DNA of 64,000 bases from Natronocella acetinitrilica (GTDB lineage Bacteria > Pseudomonadota > Gammaproteobacteria > Nitrococcales > Aquisalimonadaceae): the NCBI RefSeq assembly GCF_024170285.1, contig NZ_JALJXV010000002.1, forward strand, positions 62,001 to 126,000, given 5' to 3'. The notes beneath the pieces are model-generated. The model did not search any database and was not told the DNA's origin. It saw nothing but the letters and a program-made list of their open reading frames with translations. Below, piece by piece: positions 17,909-26,102 of this stretch (positions within the stretch are counted from its first letter, which is position 1; each line of letters begins with the position of its first letter). The position numbers and the translations under genes are program-made.

Positions 17909-17930
17909 ATGGTGCCACACACCCGCCCTA
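17893..17930. terminator. Hairpin between convergent amidase and sodC
   Basis: GGGCGTGTGTG and CACACACCCGCCC form an imperfect stem around AATGGTGC, overlapping the amidase stop codon and lying 10 nt from the sodC stop. T-runs are weak on both strands. Confidence 0.35.
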
Positions 17931-17939
17931 TCGGGCCCT

Positions 17940-18485
17940 TCAGTCGGACACGATCACACCGCAGGCAATCCGGGCCCCTGCCCCGCCAATGGGCTGGGTC
18001 ACGTGGTCGTCCGGATTCTCGTGAATCACCAGCGCTGCACCATCGTCATCCAGCATCTGCGCACCGAAACTGCCGTCCAGGCTGGCGCGTTCGTTGAACA
18101 ACTCGGCCCAGGCGTAGCCGTTGTCATGAACGTAGAAGTTGGTGAAGTCACCCGCATCGGGGCCATCCGGATTCATCAGGCCGTGGGTGCGCCCCTCGGG
18201 GTTGAGATGACCACCGGAGTCCTGAAAGCCGTGATCGTGATCATCACAGGTGCCGACGCTGTGGATGTGAATGGCCTTGGGCCCCGGGGGCAGGCCTTCC
18301 AGTTCCAGATTGAACAGCGTGCCATTCGGCCCCTGTCGAATAACCACCTGGCCGATCTCCTGCCCTTCATTATCGATCAGGTTGGCAGTCGCCCGTGCCG
18401 ACACATGCTCATCCGTCGCTGCGCTGGCAAGGGACAGGGGAATCAGGGCAAGCAGACATGCAACGCCTGCGGTCAAGGTTCTCAT
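17940..18485 (-). CDS. sodC: Periplasmic Cu/Zn superoxide dismutase
   Basis: 181 aa. Signal peptide 1-23 (ends SLASAA). Metal-binding sequence AIHIHSVGTC, the zinc loop with GGHLNPEGRTHGL and D-rich segment, and VIHENPDDHVTQP supply the His/Asp ligands; Cys in GTC and ACGVI form the conserved disulfide. It dismutates superoxide in the periplasm. Acidic composition is notable. Stands alone, convergent with the amidase. Confidence 0.93.
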   Translation of the reverse strand: MRTLTAGVACLLALIPLSLASAATDEHVSARATANLIDNEGQEIGQVVIRQGPNGTLFNLELEGLPPGPKAIHIHSVGTCDDHDHGFQDSGGHLNPEGRTHGLMNPDGPDAGDFTNFYVHDNGYAWAELFNERASLDGSFGAQMLDDDGAALVIHENPDDHVTQPIGGAGARIACGVIVSD

Positions 18486-18678
18486 GACTTTCTCCTCAAA
18501 GGTTCGAATCCATCCGAAAGTGTGGCCGAGGCCGGAGACGTGACATCACTGGCTTCGGTACGCCAAGCATAGGCGGCAGCGAAGACGGTGCAAGCCACAC
18601 CCCAATGGGTTCGCCATCACTGGCGGTTGCGGAAATCCGCGGCTAGACTGTCGCCCCGCCATCGACGAGGCCATAGCG

Positions 18679-19428
18679 TTGCACCCCTACACATCCCGCC
18701 GGCAGCCCGACGACAGCCTGCTCCGCCCCGACATCCTGCTGGTTATCGCAGCCGCCGCATGCATCGTTGCGCTGGGCATGGGCATGCGTCAGGCCTTTGG
18801 GCTGTTCATGCCCTCGGTCACCGGCGAATTGGGAGGTGGCCGCGAGATGTTCGGCCTCGCCATCGCCCTGCAGAACCTCCTGTGGGGGCTGTCCCAGCCC
18901 GGGGTTGGCATGCTGGCGGACCGTTACGGTAGCCGTCTCGTCGCCGCCTGCGGTGGCCTGGATGCCAGCGTGGGTGCCGCCGCACTGGCGCTGGTGGGGC
19001 TGTTCAACATGATCGGCTCGCTCACCTTCGGCGGGCTTGGCGACCGCCTGCCCAAGCCCAAGCTGTTGAGTGCGCTCTACGCCGGGCGGGTGGTGGTGAT
19101 CATCGCGTTTCTGCTGACACCGCTCACAACCGCCAGCACGCTGATCTTCAGTGCGGCAATCGGCTTTCTGTGGCTCGGCACGGTGCCGCTCACCAGCGGC
19201 CTTGTAGCGCAGATATTCGGCCCACGCTATCTCAGCAGCCTGTTCGGCATCGTGTTCCTGAGCCACCAACTCGGCAGCTTCTCCGGCGCCTGGCTGGGCG
19301 GCTGGATCTTCGAGATCGCCGGCAGCTACGACATGGTGTGGATACTGGCGGTTGTACTCGGCGTGCTGGCCACGGCCCTGCATCTGCCGATCTCAGACAA
19401 GGCATTGCCGAAACCGGCAACCGCCTGA
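18679..19428 (+). pseudogene. MFS transporter with in-frame internal deletion
   Basis: 249 aa from a TTG start with GAGG 8 nt upstream. It begins as a normal MFS protein (helix 1 with GMRQAFGLFMPS; helix 2 ending in the loop GMLADRYGSR), then jumps directly to helix 7-8-like sequence (NMIGSLTFGGLGDRLPKPKL) and runs to helix 12. About 150 residues (helices 3-7) expected of a 400-residue monocarboxylate-type MFS carrier are missing, yet the frame is open. It is probably a decaying gene; a functional half-size carrier is unlikely. Confidence 0.6.
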
Positions 19429-19962
19429 TCAGCGCTCGCGCATTCGCGGGATCAGCGAGACGAAATTGCAGGGTTTGGTGCGCAGGTCGAGCTGCGGTTG
19501 CAGGATGCCATCCCAAGCCGTCCGGCAGGCGCCGGACGAACCCGGCAGGCAGAACACCAGCGTGCCGTTGGCAACACCACCCACAGCCCGGGATTGCACC
19601 GTGGAGCTGCCGATGTCCTGGAACGAGAGATACCGGAACAGTTCGCCAAATCCCTCCACCTCCGCGTCAAGCAGGGGGCGCACCGCCTCGGGTGTGGTGT
19701 CGCGGCCGGTAATGCCGGTGCCGCCGGTGGAAATCACCACCCGCACCGATTCATCGGCGATCCAGCGGGACACTTCCGCCCGCACCTGGTAGATATCGTC
19801 GGGGACGATGCGCTTCTCCACCAGCTCATGGCCAGCCTTGCGCAGGCGCTCCACCAGCAGATCACCGGATTTGTCGTCCGCCTCGGTGCGGCTGTCGGAG
19901 ACGGTGAGCACCGCGATGGGCAGGGCCAGGAATCCGTTGTCGTCAGGTTGCCGTTCGCTCAT
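19429..19962 (-). CDS. moaB: Molybdenum cofactor biosynthesis protein B
   Basis: 177 aa. MoaB/MogA fold with the TVSDSRTEADDKSGDLL and STGGTGITGRDTTPEAV motifs and the LPGSSGACRTAWDGIL segment. It adenylylates molybdopterin or stabilises it before molybdenum insertion. Last of a moaD-moaE-moaB string on the minus strand, 3 nt after moaE. Confidence 0.92.
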   Translation of the reverse strand: MSERQPDDNGFLALPIAVLTVSDSRTEADDKSGDLLVERLRKAGHELVEKRIVPDDIYQVRAEVSRWIADESVRVVISTGGTGITGRDTTPEAVRPLLDAEVEGFGELFRYLSFQDIGSSTVQSRAVGGVANGTLVFCLPGSSGACRTAWDGILQPQLDLRTKPCNFVSLIPRMRER

Positions 19963-19965
19963 GGA

Positions 19966-20403
19966 TCAGTCTTTCTCCTGTGCCGTCTCAAGCGGCACCC
20001 CATCCTGGAAGGCGGTGCTGCCGTCGGTGTAGAAGTCTTCCTTCCACACCGGTAACCGGACCTTTAGGGTATCGATGGCATACCGCGCCGCATCGAAGGC
20101 ATCGCCACGGTGGTGCGCCCGAACCACCACCAGCACACTGGATTCACCGATTTCGAGTTTGCCGGTGCGGTGCACGATGCGGCACTCCTGCACGCCGAAC
20201 TTGTCCCGGGTTTCCTGTTCCAGGTCCTCGAGAACCTTCTCGGCCATGGGCCCGTAGGCGGAGTAACTCATCCCGGCAACGCCACGGCCACCGTGGTGAT
20301 TGCGCACGGTGCCGGAGAAAACCACCATGGCACCGCAGGTATCGTTTTCGGTCTCCTGCATCAGTGCATCGAGATCAAGGGACGCTTCGGTGATTCGGCT
20401 CAT
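19966..20403 (-). CDS. moaE: Molybdopterin synthase catalytic subunit
   Basis: 145 aa. Typical MoaE sequence with GAMVVFSGTVRNHH, the HRTGKLEIGE block and the catalytic region RLPVWKEDFYTDGS containing the active Lys. It transfers sulfur from the MoaD C-terminus to precursor Z (cPMP). It overlaps moaD by 4 nt (ATGA), with the GGAGGA ribosome site inside the end of moaD. Confidence 0.93.
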   Translation of the reverse strand: MSRITEASLDLDALMQETENDTCGAMVVFSGTVRNHHGGRGVAGMSYSAYGPMAEKVLEDLEQETRDKFGVQECRIVHRTGKLEIGESSVLVVVRAHHRGDAFDAARYAIDTLKVRLPVWKEDFYTDGSTAFQDGVPLETAQEKD

Positions 20404-20672
20404 GGTGCTTCCTCCCGCAGGCCGTGGCTGCCGCCGCTGACCGGCGGCAGCAGCACCAGCGGCTTGTCAGTGTCGATGGCCTGGTTACGGCGCACGAGGC
20501 GATCCCCCTGGGCGCAGGCAAGGCGTGGCAGGTGGGGTTCCAGCGCCGGCACCTCCTGGCGCAGATGCTCCAGCGCATCGCCTACCGTGCAGCCGGGCTC
20601 AACGCCCGACAACTCCAGTCGCTTGCCGCCTGCAGCCTGTTGCAGCACGCCATAGAACTCGACAACGAGCAT
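20400..20672 (-). CDS. moaD: Molybdopterin synthase sulfur carrier subunit with C-terminal extension
   Basis: 90 aa, ubiquitin-like fold. MoaD proteins end in Gly-Gly, which is adenylated and thiocarboxylated. Here PPVSGG (G80-G81) is followed by nine more residues (SHGLREEAP) before the stop that overlaps moaE. Unless the tail is removed, the glycine carboxylate is not free. A protease-processed carrier, or a lost stop codon, would explain this. The tail codons also form the moaE ribosome site. Confidence 0.85.
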   Translation of the reverse strand: MLVVEFYGVLQQAAGGKRLELSGVEPGCTVGDALEHLRQEVPALEPHLPRLACAQGDRLVRRNQAIDTDKPLVLLPPVSGGSHGLREEAP

Positions 20673-20794
20673 GTGGTCTCCCGGTATGAGGTGAACGTTG
20701 CGAGATTATGCCATAGCCCGGAGGCAGGCCCAGCGTCCCGGTAACGGGGCCGATATGTTACCTTTGGTGACCGAAATTCGCCTGGAGAACCCCC

Positions 20795-21208
20795 ATGACC
20801 ATTGATGACCTGGTCGAGAGTTTCGAATTCCTGGATAACTGGGAGGATCGTTACCGCCTGCTCATCGATATGGGCCGCGAACTGCCGGAGTTTCCCGAGG
20901 AGGCGCGGATCGAGGAAAACCGGGTCGAGGGTTGCACCAGCAATGTCTGGTTGGTCCACGATACCGAGGACGGCGCTGCGCCGCGTATTCGCTTCCAGGC
21001 GGACAGCGATGCCTTTATCGTCAAGGGGCTGATTGCGGTGATCCTGATGGCCTATTCGGGCCGCACGCCGGAGGAAATCCGGCAAACGGATATCGAAGCA
21101 CTGTTCACCAAGCTCGGCCTGGAGCAGCAGCTCACGCCCAACCGCCGCAACGGCTTCTTCGCCATGGTGGAGCGCATTCACGAAATAGCGGATCGGGAAG
21201 CCGCCTGA
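20795..21208 (+). CDS. sufE: SufE-family cysteine desulfurase sulfur acceptor
   Basis: 137 aa, normal length. Conserved VEGCTSNVWL gives the persulfide-accepting Cys (about C48), and GLIAVILMAYSGRTPEEI follows. It takes sulfur from a SufS-type cysteine desulfurase for iron-sulfur cluster assembly. No suf genes adjoin it. Divergent from moaD. Confidence 0.9.
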   Translation: MTIDDLVESFEFLDNWEDRYRLLIDMGRELPEFPEEARIEENRVEGCTSNVWLVHDTEDGAAPRIRFQADSDAFIVKGLIAVILMAYSGRTPEEIRQTDIEALFTKLGLEQQLTPNRRNGFFAMVERIHEIADREAA

Positions 21209-21214
21209 AGAGAG

Positions 21215-21241
21215 GACCACCCGCCAGAGCAGGGGGTGGTC
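21215..21241. terminator. Hairpin between convergent sufE and fumarase
   Basis: GACCACCC (21215-21222) pairs with GGGTGGTC (21234-21241) across an 11-nt loop, immediately after sufE and before the fumarase stop codon. T-tracts are short, so termination strength is uncertain. Confidence 0.45.
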
Positions 21242-21253
21242 TGAGTAGCACGC

Positions 21254-22783
21254 CTAGGCGGGCTCGGTCACCACGGGGATCTTGCCGATCTTCTCCCGCC
21301 AGATGCGCGGGCCCGCCTCATGGACGGATTCACCCGCACTGTCCACCGCCACGGTGACCGGCATATCCTCGACTTCGAACTCGTGGATTGCCTCCATGCC
21401 CAGATCCTCGAAGGCCACAACCCGCGACTTGCGGATGGCCTTCGACACCAGGTAGGCGGCACCGCCTACCGCCATGAGATACACCGCCTTGTGCTTGCGG
21501 ATGGACTCCACGGTGGCCGGGCCACGCTCGGCCTTGCCGATCATGCCGAGCAGGCCGGTCTTGTCGAGCATCATGTCGGTGAACTTGTCCATGCGGGTGG
21601 CCGTTGTCGGCCCTGCCGGCCCCACAACCTCATCGCGCACCGGGTCCACAGGCCCGACGTAATAGATGAAGCGGTTGTGGAAATCGACACCTTCCGGCAA
21701 TGCCTCGCCGCGGGCGAACATGTCGGCAATACGCTTGTGGGCGGCATCGCGGCCGGTGAGCATCTTGCCGGAGAGCAGAAGCGTCTCACCCGGCTTCCAC
21801 GACGCCACTTCCTCCGGCGTGACGGTGTCGAGATTGACCCGCCGCGCAGTGTCGCCAGCCGCCCAGGTCACCTCAGGCCAGTCGTCCAGGGACGGCGGAT
21901 CCAGCGCCACGGGGCCGGACCCATCCAGCACGAAATGGGCATGCCGGGTGGCGGCGCAGTTGGGGATCATGGCCACAGGCAGGTTGGCAGCGTGGGTGGG
22001 GTAATCCAGCACCTTGACGTCCAGCACGGTGGTCAGCCCGCCCAGGCCCTGGGCGCCGATACCAAGCTGATTCACCTTCTCGAAGAGTTCGAGGCGCAGT
22101 TCTTCTGCGCGGTTGCTCGGCCCACGGGCCTGCAACTCGTGAATATCGATGGACTCCATGCAGGCCTGCTTGGCCAGCACCATGGACTTTTCCGCCGTGC
22201 CACCGATGCCGATGCCCAGTATGCCCGGCGGGCACCAGCCAGCGCCCATGGTGGGCACCGTCTTCAAAACCCAGTCGACAATACTGTCAGAGGGATTGAG
22301 CATGGCGAACTTGGCCTTGGCCTCTGATCCACCGCCCTTGGCGGCAAGCTCCACCTCGACCTTGTCGCCGGGCACGAGTTGCATGTGGATTACCGCAGGG
22401 GTGTTGTCGCCGGAATTGCGACGCCGGCCGGCGGGGTCTTCCAGCACCGAGGCGCGAAGGACATTGTCCTCGTTCTTGTAGGCACGACGCACCCCCTCGT
22501 TGACCATGTCCTCCACGCCCATGTCGGCGTCCCAGCGCACATCCATGCCCACCTTCAGAAACACCGTGACGATACCCGTGTCCTGGCAGATGGGGCGCCG
22601 CCCCTCCGCGCACATACGGGAGTTGATCAGAATCTGGGCCATGGCGTCCTTGGCGGCGCTGGATTCCTCACGCTCGTAGGCTTCGCTGACCGCGCGCACG
22701 AAGTCAGCCGGGTGATAGTAGGAGATGTACTGCAGGGCGTCGGCAACGCTCTGGATCAGGTCGTCCTGGCGGATGGTGGTCAT
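21254..22783 (-). CDS. fumA: Fumarate hydratase class I (iron-sulfur)
   Basis: 509 aa from ATG 22783 (AGAGGTG upstream), the usual length for single-chain class I fumarases. Cluster-binding cysteines are in CQDTGIVTVF, PNCAATRH and GAGWCPPGILGIGIGG; the C-terminal half carries the beta domain with GPTTATRMDKF and VGGAAYLV. Interconverts fumarate and malate in the TCA cycle. The symbol is by family. Confidence 0.92.
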   Translation of the reverse strand: MTTIRQDDLIQSVADALQYISYYHPADFVRAVSEAYEREESSAAKDAMAQILINSRMCAEGRRPICQDTGIVTVFLKVGMDVRWDADMGVEDMVNEGVRRAYKNEDNVLRASVLEDPAGRRRNSGDNTPAVIHMQLVPGDKVEVELAAKGGGSEAKAKFAMLNPSDSIVDWVLKTVPTMGAGWCPPGILGIGIGGTAEKSMVLAKQACMESIDIHELQARGPSNRAEELRLELFEKVNQLGIGAQGLGGLTTVLDVKVLDYPTHAANLPVAMIPNCAATRHAHFVLDGSGPVALDPPSLDDWPEVTWAAGDTARRVNLDTVTPEEVASWKPGETLLLSGKMLTGRDAAHKRIADMFARGEALPEGVDFHNRFIYYVGPVDPVRDEVVGPAGPTTATRMDKFTDMMLDKTGLLGMIGKAERGPATVESIRKHKAVYLMAVGGAAYLVSKAIRKSRVVAFEDLGMEAIHEFEVEDMPVTVAVDSAGESVHEAGPRIWREKIGKIPVVTEPA

Positions 22784-22843
22784 CGCGCACCTCTTTGGTC
22801 GGCTGTGCACCGTCCAGGGGGCCGGCGCATGCGGCTTGGAGGG

Positions 22844-22868
22844 GTCACCGGCCAGAGCGGCCGGTGAC
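22844..22868 (-). terminator. Hairpin between XRE regulator and fumarase
   Basis: TCACCGGCC (22845-22853) pairs perfectly with GGCCGGTGA (22859-22867), 5-nt loop, in the gap after the minus-strand regulator and 60 nt before the fumarase start. No T-run, so it may be a terminator helper or a leader structure of the fumarase message. Confidence 0.35.
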
Positions 22869-22920
22869 GACTCGGTGCGAGGTTATACCATAGTTCGCTC
22901 CGGCTGGCTGCCGGCAGCGG

Positions 22921-23226
22921 TCACCCGATGGGGTGATGTCGGTGATGCGTGATCTCTGGCTGGCTGCTTCGTGCGGGGACTTCGGCAACCGAGGGACACA
23001 GGAGCTTCTCGATCGGCAATTCAAGCGCGCCGGCAAGACGAAACAGAATTGCCAGTGACGGATTGGCCTGCCCTGTCTCGAGCGAGGCGAGGTAGCGCTC
23101 AGACACCCCGGAGCGTTCCGCAAGCTCCCGGCGGGTGAGTAATTCGTTACCGCGGATCATCCTTACCCGGCGGCCCAGCGTTTTGCTGAATTCTGCCGCT
23201 TGCTGACTCATCATGCGCTGTCCCAA
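22921..23226 (-). CDS. XRE-family transcriptional regulator
   Basis: 101 aa. Single Cro/C1-type helix-turn-helix (about 15-70) with LTRRELAERSGVSERYLASLETGQANPS. ATG 23226 has AGGA 5 nt upstream; downstream in-frame ATGs at 23214 and 23211 are possible. The short tail has no effector domain and ends with a His-rich stretch (THHRHHPIG). Target unknown; it precedes the fumarase gene. Confidence 0.8.
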   Translation of the reverse strand: MGQRMMSQQAAEFSKTLGRRVRMIRGNELLTRRELAERSGVSERYLASLETGQANPSLAILFRLAGALELPIEKLLCPSVAEVPARSSQPEITHHRHHPIG

Positions 23227-23289
23227 CCCATTGGTTTCCTAGGCTTGCACAATGATGCCTGACCGGGTGGAGCGACAAATTGACGCAGG

Positions 23290-23880
23290 TCAACGGCGCG
23301 CCGGTGCGCCCGCCGCTGCCAGCACCGACACGGCCTGCGCGGCGGCACGGGCGCCGATATCGCGCAGCGCGGTGCCATCGGCGCGACGGCGGTTCCAGGC
23401 CAGTGGCGAGGTATGGGGCATGGGCACAACGGATACGCCACCGTAGCGCTGCAGCGGCTCACTACCCTGCAGGGTCGCCACCACGAACTCGAGATAGGGT
23501 TGCCGTGGAAGCGTGAGCAACTGCTCGGCAGCCGATTGCCCAACGGCCAGAATCACGCGGGGCTGCAGCGCGTTAACGGCGCCCTGCAGCCAACCGCTGC
23601 AGGCCTGGACTTCATCGCGGCGGGGCTTGCGATTCTCCGGAGGTCGACAGCGCACCACGTTCGTGCGGGCGTAATCGGCCCGGTGAAGGCCCAGTTCCAG
23701 CAGAACGCCATCCAGCGTGCGGCCGGCCCGGCCGACAAAACCCACGCCTTGCAGGTCCTCATCCCGGCCCGGGGCCTCACCCACCGCCAGAAGCCCCCCT
23801 GCAGCACCATCCGGCAAGACCACCTGCGTGCGCGTTTCACAAAGCCGGCAGGCCGTGCATCGGGCCGGGTCAGCGGACAT
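23290..23880 (-). CDS. Uracil-DNA glycosylase, family 4 type
   Basis: 196 aa from ATG 23880, which has AGGAAG upstream and overlaps the end of glgC. Motif A GEAPGRDEDLQGVGFVGRAG and motif B PHTSPLAWNR are those of iron-sulfur family 4/5 uracil-DNA glycosylases. The N-terminal CTACRLC and two later cysteines (CRPPENRKP and AC near residue 95) can hold the [4Fe-4S] cluster. It removes uracil from DNA in base-excision repair. Pro in motif B and the spacing leave family 4 against 5 slightly open. Confidence 0.85.
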   Translation of the reverse strand: MSADPARCTACRLCETRTQVVLPDGAAGGLLAVGEAPGRDEDLQGVGFVGRAGRTLDGVLLELGLHRADYARTNVVRCRPPENRKPRRDEVQACSGWLQGAVNALQPRVILAVGQSAAEQLLTLPRQPYLEFVVATLQGSEPLQRYGGVSVVPMPHTSPLAWNRRRADGTALRDIGARAAAQAVSVLAAAGAPARR

Positions 23881-25150
23881 GGTCGACTTCCTGGCCAAGC
23901 ATCTCCGGGGTCACCAGCACCACCCCGCCCGGCGAGACATGAAAGCGCCGCCGGTCCTGCTCGGGATCGTGGCCAATGACCATGCCGTTGGGGATATCGC
24001 AGCCCTCATCGATCACCGCGTGGCGGATACGCGCCCCCTGCCCCACCGTGACCGCCGGGAGAATGACGGAATCCTCCACCAGAGAGTTGGGCCGCACGTG
24101 CACCTGGGAAAACAACAACGAATGGCGGACCAGGGATCCGGCGATGATATCGCCGCCGGAGACCATGGAATCCACCGCCATACCCGGCAGGTTCTCACCA
24201 GATACCGGCACGTTAATGAATTTTGCCGGTGGCAGCTGCGCCTGATAAGTCCAGATCGGCCATTCCTCGTCGTAGATATCCAACTCGGGTGAGGCGCCGA
24301 TCAATTCCTGGTTTGCCTCGTAGAAAGCGTCCACCGTGCCCACATCGCGCCAATAGGGTTGTTCGTTGGTCTGCGGATCCCGGAACAGGTAGGCCGCCAC
24401 CCGCGCGCTGCGAATGGCCTCCGGAATCACGTCGCGGCCGAAGTCTCGCGAGGAGTCTTGCCGTTCGGCGTCATGCCGCAGCACACGAAACAGATACTCG
24501 CGGTTGAACACGTAGATGCCCATGGAAACCAGCGCACGCTCCGGATCACCGGGGATGGCGGGTGGGTCGTCCGGTTTCTCGCTGAACGACTGGACGACGC
24601 CCTCCTCGTTCACCCGCATCACGCCGAAGGCCCGGGCGCGGTCGCGCTCCATCTCCACGCAACCCACCGTCATGTCCGCGCCGGACTCCACATGCCGGGC
24701 GATCATGGTGCCGTAGTCCATCTTGTAGACGTGGTCACCCGCCAGAACGAGTACGTACTCCGGGGCATGGGCCTGAATGATATCGATGCTCTGATACACG
24801 GCATCCGCCGTGCCCGCGTACCACAACGGCTGATCCAGCCGCTGCTGCGCCGGCACAAGTTCGACAAACTCACCGAACTCGCCACGCAGAAAGCCCCAGC
24901 CCCGCTGCACATGTTGAATCAGGGAATGGGCCTTGTACTGGGTCAGCACCTGAATGCGGCGAATACCGGAGTTGATGCAATTGGACAGCGGAAAGTCGAT
25001 AAGGCGGAACTTGCCGCCAAACGGCACCGCGGGCTTGGTGCGCCAATCCGTGAGGTTGGCAAGGCGCCCACCCCGGCCACCGGCGAGAATCATCGCCATG
25101 GTGTCCCGGGTAAGGCGGCTGACAAAGCGGGGGTTTCTCTCCAGAAACAT
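23870..25150 (-). CDS. glgC: Glucose-1-phosphate adenylyltransferase
   Basis: 426 aa, the usual size. Nucleotidyltransferase domain with MILAGGRGGRLANLTDWRTKPAVPFGGKFRLIDFPLSN at residues 18-57, then WYAGTADAVYQ, and a C-terminal left-handed beta-helix (about 300-420). It makes ADP-glucose for glycogen synthesis. No other glycogen genes adjoin it; the downstream overlap with a DNA glycosylase gene appears fortuitous. Confidence 0.92.
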   Translation of the reverse strand: MFLERNPRFVSRLTRDTMAMILAGGRGGRLANLTDWRTKPAVPFGGKFRLIDFPLSNCINSGIRRIQVLTQYKAHSLIQHVQRGWGFLRGEFGEFVELVPAQQRLDQPLWYAGTADAVYQSIDIIQAHAPEYVLVLAGDHVYKMDYGTMIARHVESGADMTVGCVEMERDRARAFGVMRVNEEGVVQSFSEKPDDPPAIPGDPERALVSMGIYVFNREYLFRVLRHDAERQDSSRDFGRDVIPEAIRSARVAAYLFRDPQTNEQPYWRDVGTVDAFYEANQELIGASPELDIYDEEWPIWTYQAQLPPAKFINVPVSGENLPGMAVDSMVSGGDIIAGSLVRHSLLFSQVHVRPNSLVEDSVILPAVTVGQGARIRHAVIDEGCDIPNGMVIGHDPEQDRRRFHVSPGGVVLVTPEMLGQEVDHVR

Positions 25151-25306
25151 GCGTATTTATCCGTCTCCTGCGGTGGCCCACAGGCGGCCCGGCAACGGGC
25201 CGGCAAGGCGCCGGCGGCAAGAAGCAGTCGACCATTTTCAGACTGCGCGGCTTCAAGCATACTGGCCGCCGTCTTCAGTGCCAACGCACTTAACGGAACC
25301 GCCACA

Positions 25307-25960
25307 ATGCGACAGACCACCCTCTACGCCTGCCTGCTGGTCGCTCTGATCGCCGCGCCGGCAGTGTCTCACGCCGTCTCGCTGATCACCATCGCGGAAC
25401 GCGACGGCGCCATGACCCGCACCTGGATCGACGGCAGCCGGGTACGGGTGCAGGGCAGCGGCGACTCCTATCTGCTGCTGAACACCCGCTTCGAACGGTT
25501 CTATGCCGTCTTCCCGACGCGGCGCGACGCAATGAACCTCGCCGCGGACTTGCCGCAACTGCCCGCCGATGCGCCCGCCAACAACAACTACGCCACATCG
25601 CTTGAGCACACAGGCAGCGGCCCGCGCATCGCCGGCTACAACACCGAGCGCTACCGTATGCTGGGGAATCGCCGCACCTGCGGCTATGTGTATCTATCCC
25701 GAGACGCGATGGAGCGCGCAGCAGCAGCCGACTACCTGCGAACCATGAGCGAATTCAACCAGCGCCAACGGCTCGCCTCCCGCCGCGCCGGCGAAGACCT
25801 GGGGGCCTGCGAAGCCGCCCAGCAAACCGCCATGGCCAACTACCCGGAACTAGGCCTGCCCATGCGCACCGTCGACGAGCGCGGCACCGTCCAGCAGGAG
25901 GTCGTCTCGATCCAGACCCGCACCCCCGTAGAACACGGCTTCTTCGACCTCCCTCGATAA
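25307..25960 (+). CDS. Hypothetical secreted protein
   Basis: 217 aa. Signal peptide 1-23 (LLVALIAAPAVSHA). The mature chain starts with VSLITIAERDGAMTRTWIDGSRVRVQGSGD and FYAVFPTRRDAMNLAADLP, which resembles periplasmic proteins that report on a substance bound to a reduced/modified state (DUF4412-like), but I cannot assign it firmly. Two Cys (TCGYVY and GACEAA) could form a disulfide. Divergent from glgC. Confidence 0.6.
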   Translation: MRQTTLYACLLVALIAAPAVSHAVSLITIAERDGAMTRTWIDGSRVRVQGSGDSYLLLNTRFERFYAVFPTRRDAMNLAADLPQLPADAPANNNYATSLEHTGSGPRIAGYNTERYRMLGNRRTCGYVYLSRDAMERAAAADYLRTMSEFNQRQRLASRRAGEDLGACEAAQQTAMANYPELGLPMRTVDERGTVQQEVVSIQTRTPVEHGFFDLPR

Positions 25961-25982
25961 GCCCGGTCGGGCCGTGCCCACC

Positions 25983-26018
25983 GTAGGGTGCGTTAACGCG
26001 CAGCGCGTAGCGCACCGC
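25983..26018 (+). repeat. REP-like palindromic repeat, copy 1
   Basis: GTAGGGTGCGTTAACGCG followed by the inverse arm ending GCGCACCGC; the arms fold into a hairpin. First of a tandem pair downstream of the secreted protein gene. Confidence 0.7.
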
Positions 26019-26037
26019 TAGGTGAGCCGTGCCCGCT

Positions 26038-26074
26038 GTAGGGTGCTGTTAGCGCGCAGCGCGTAACGCACCGC
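26038..26074 (+). repeat. REP-like palindromic repeat, copy 2
   Basis: Same element as at 25983, with arms GTAGGGTGCTGTTAGCGC and GCGTAACGCACCGC, in direct orientation 20 nt later, and with the shared lead-in GCCGTGCCC. Lies next to the autotransporter stop codon. Confidence 0.7.
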
Positions 26075-26102
26075 AACCCACGCCCGATCCTTGTCGAGAC
26101 GC

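Noticed and set aside
21320-22327. Plus-strand frame of 335 codons opposite fumarase
   Set aside because: It is fully antisense to the class I fumarase gene, with His/Gly-rich low-complexity translation.
24359-25306. The first two thirds of a 533-codon plus-strand frame
   Set aside because: It lies antisense to glgC; only the part from ATG 25307, with a clean signal peptide, is a plausible gene.
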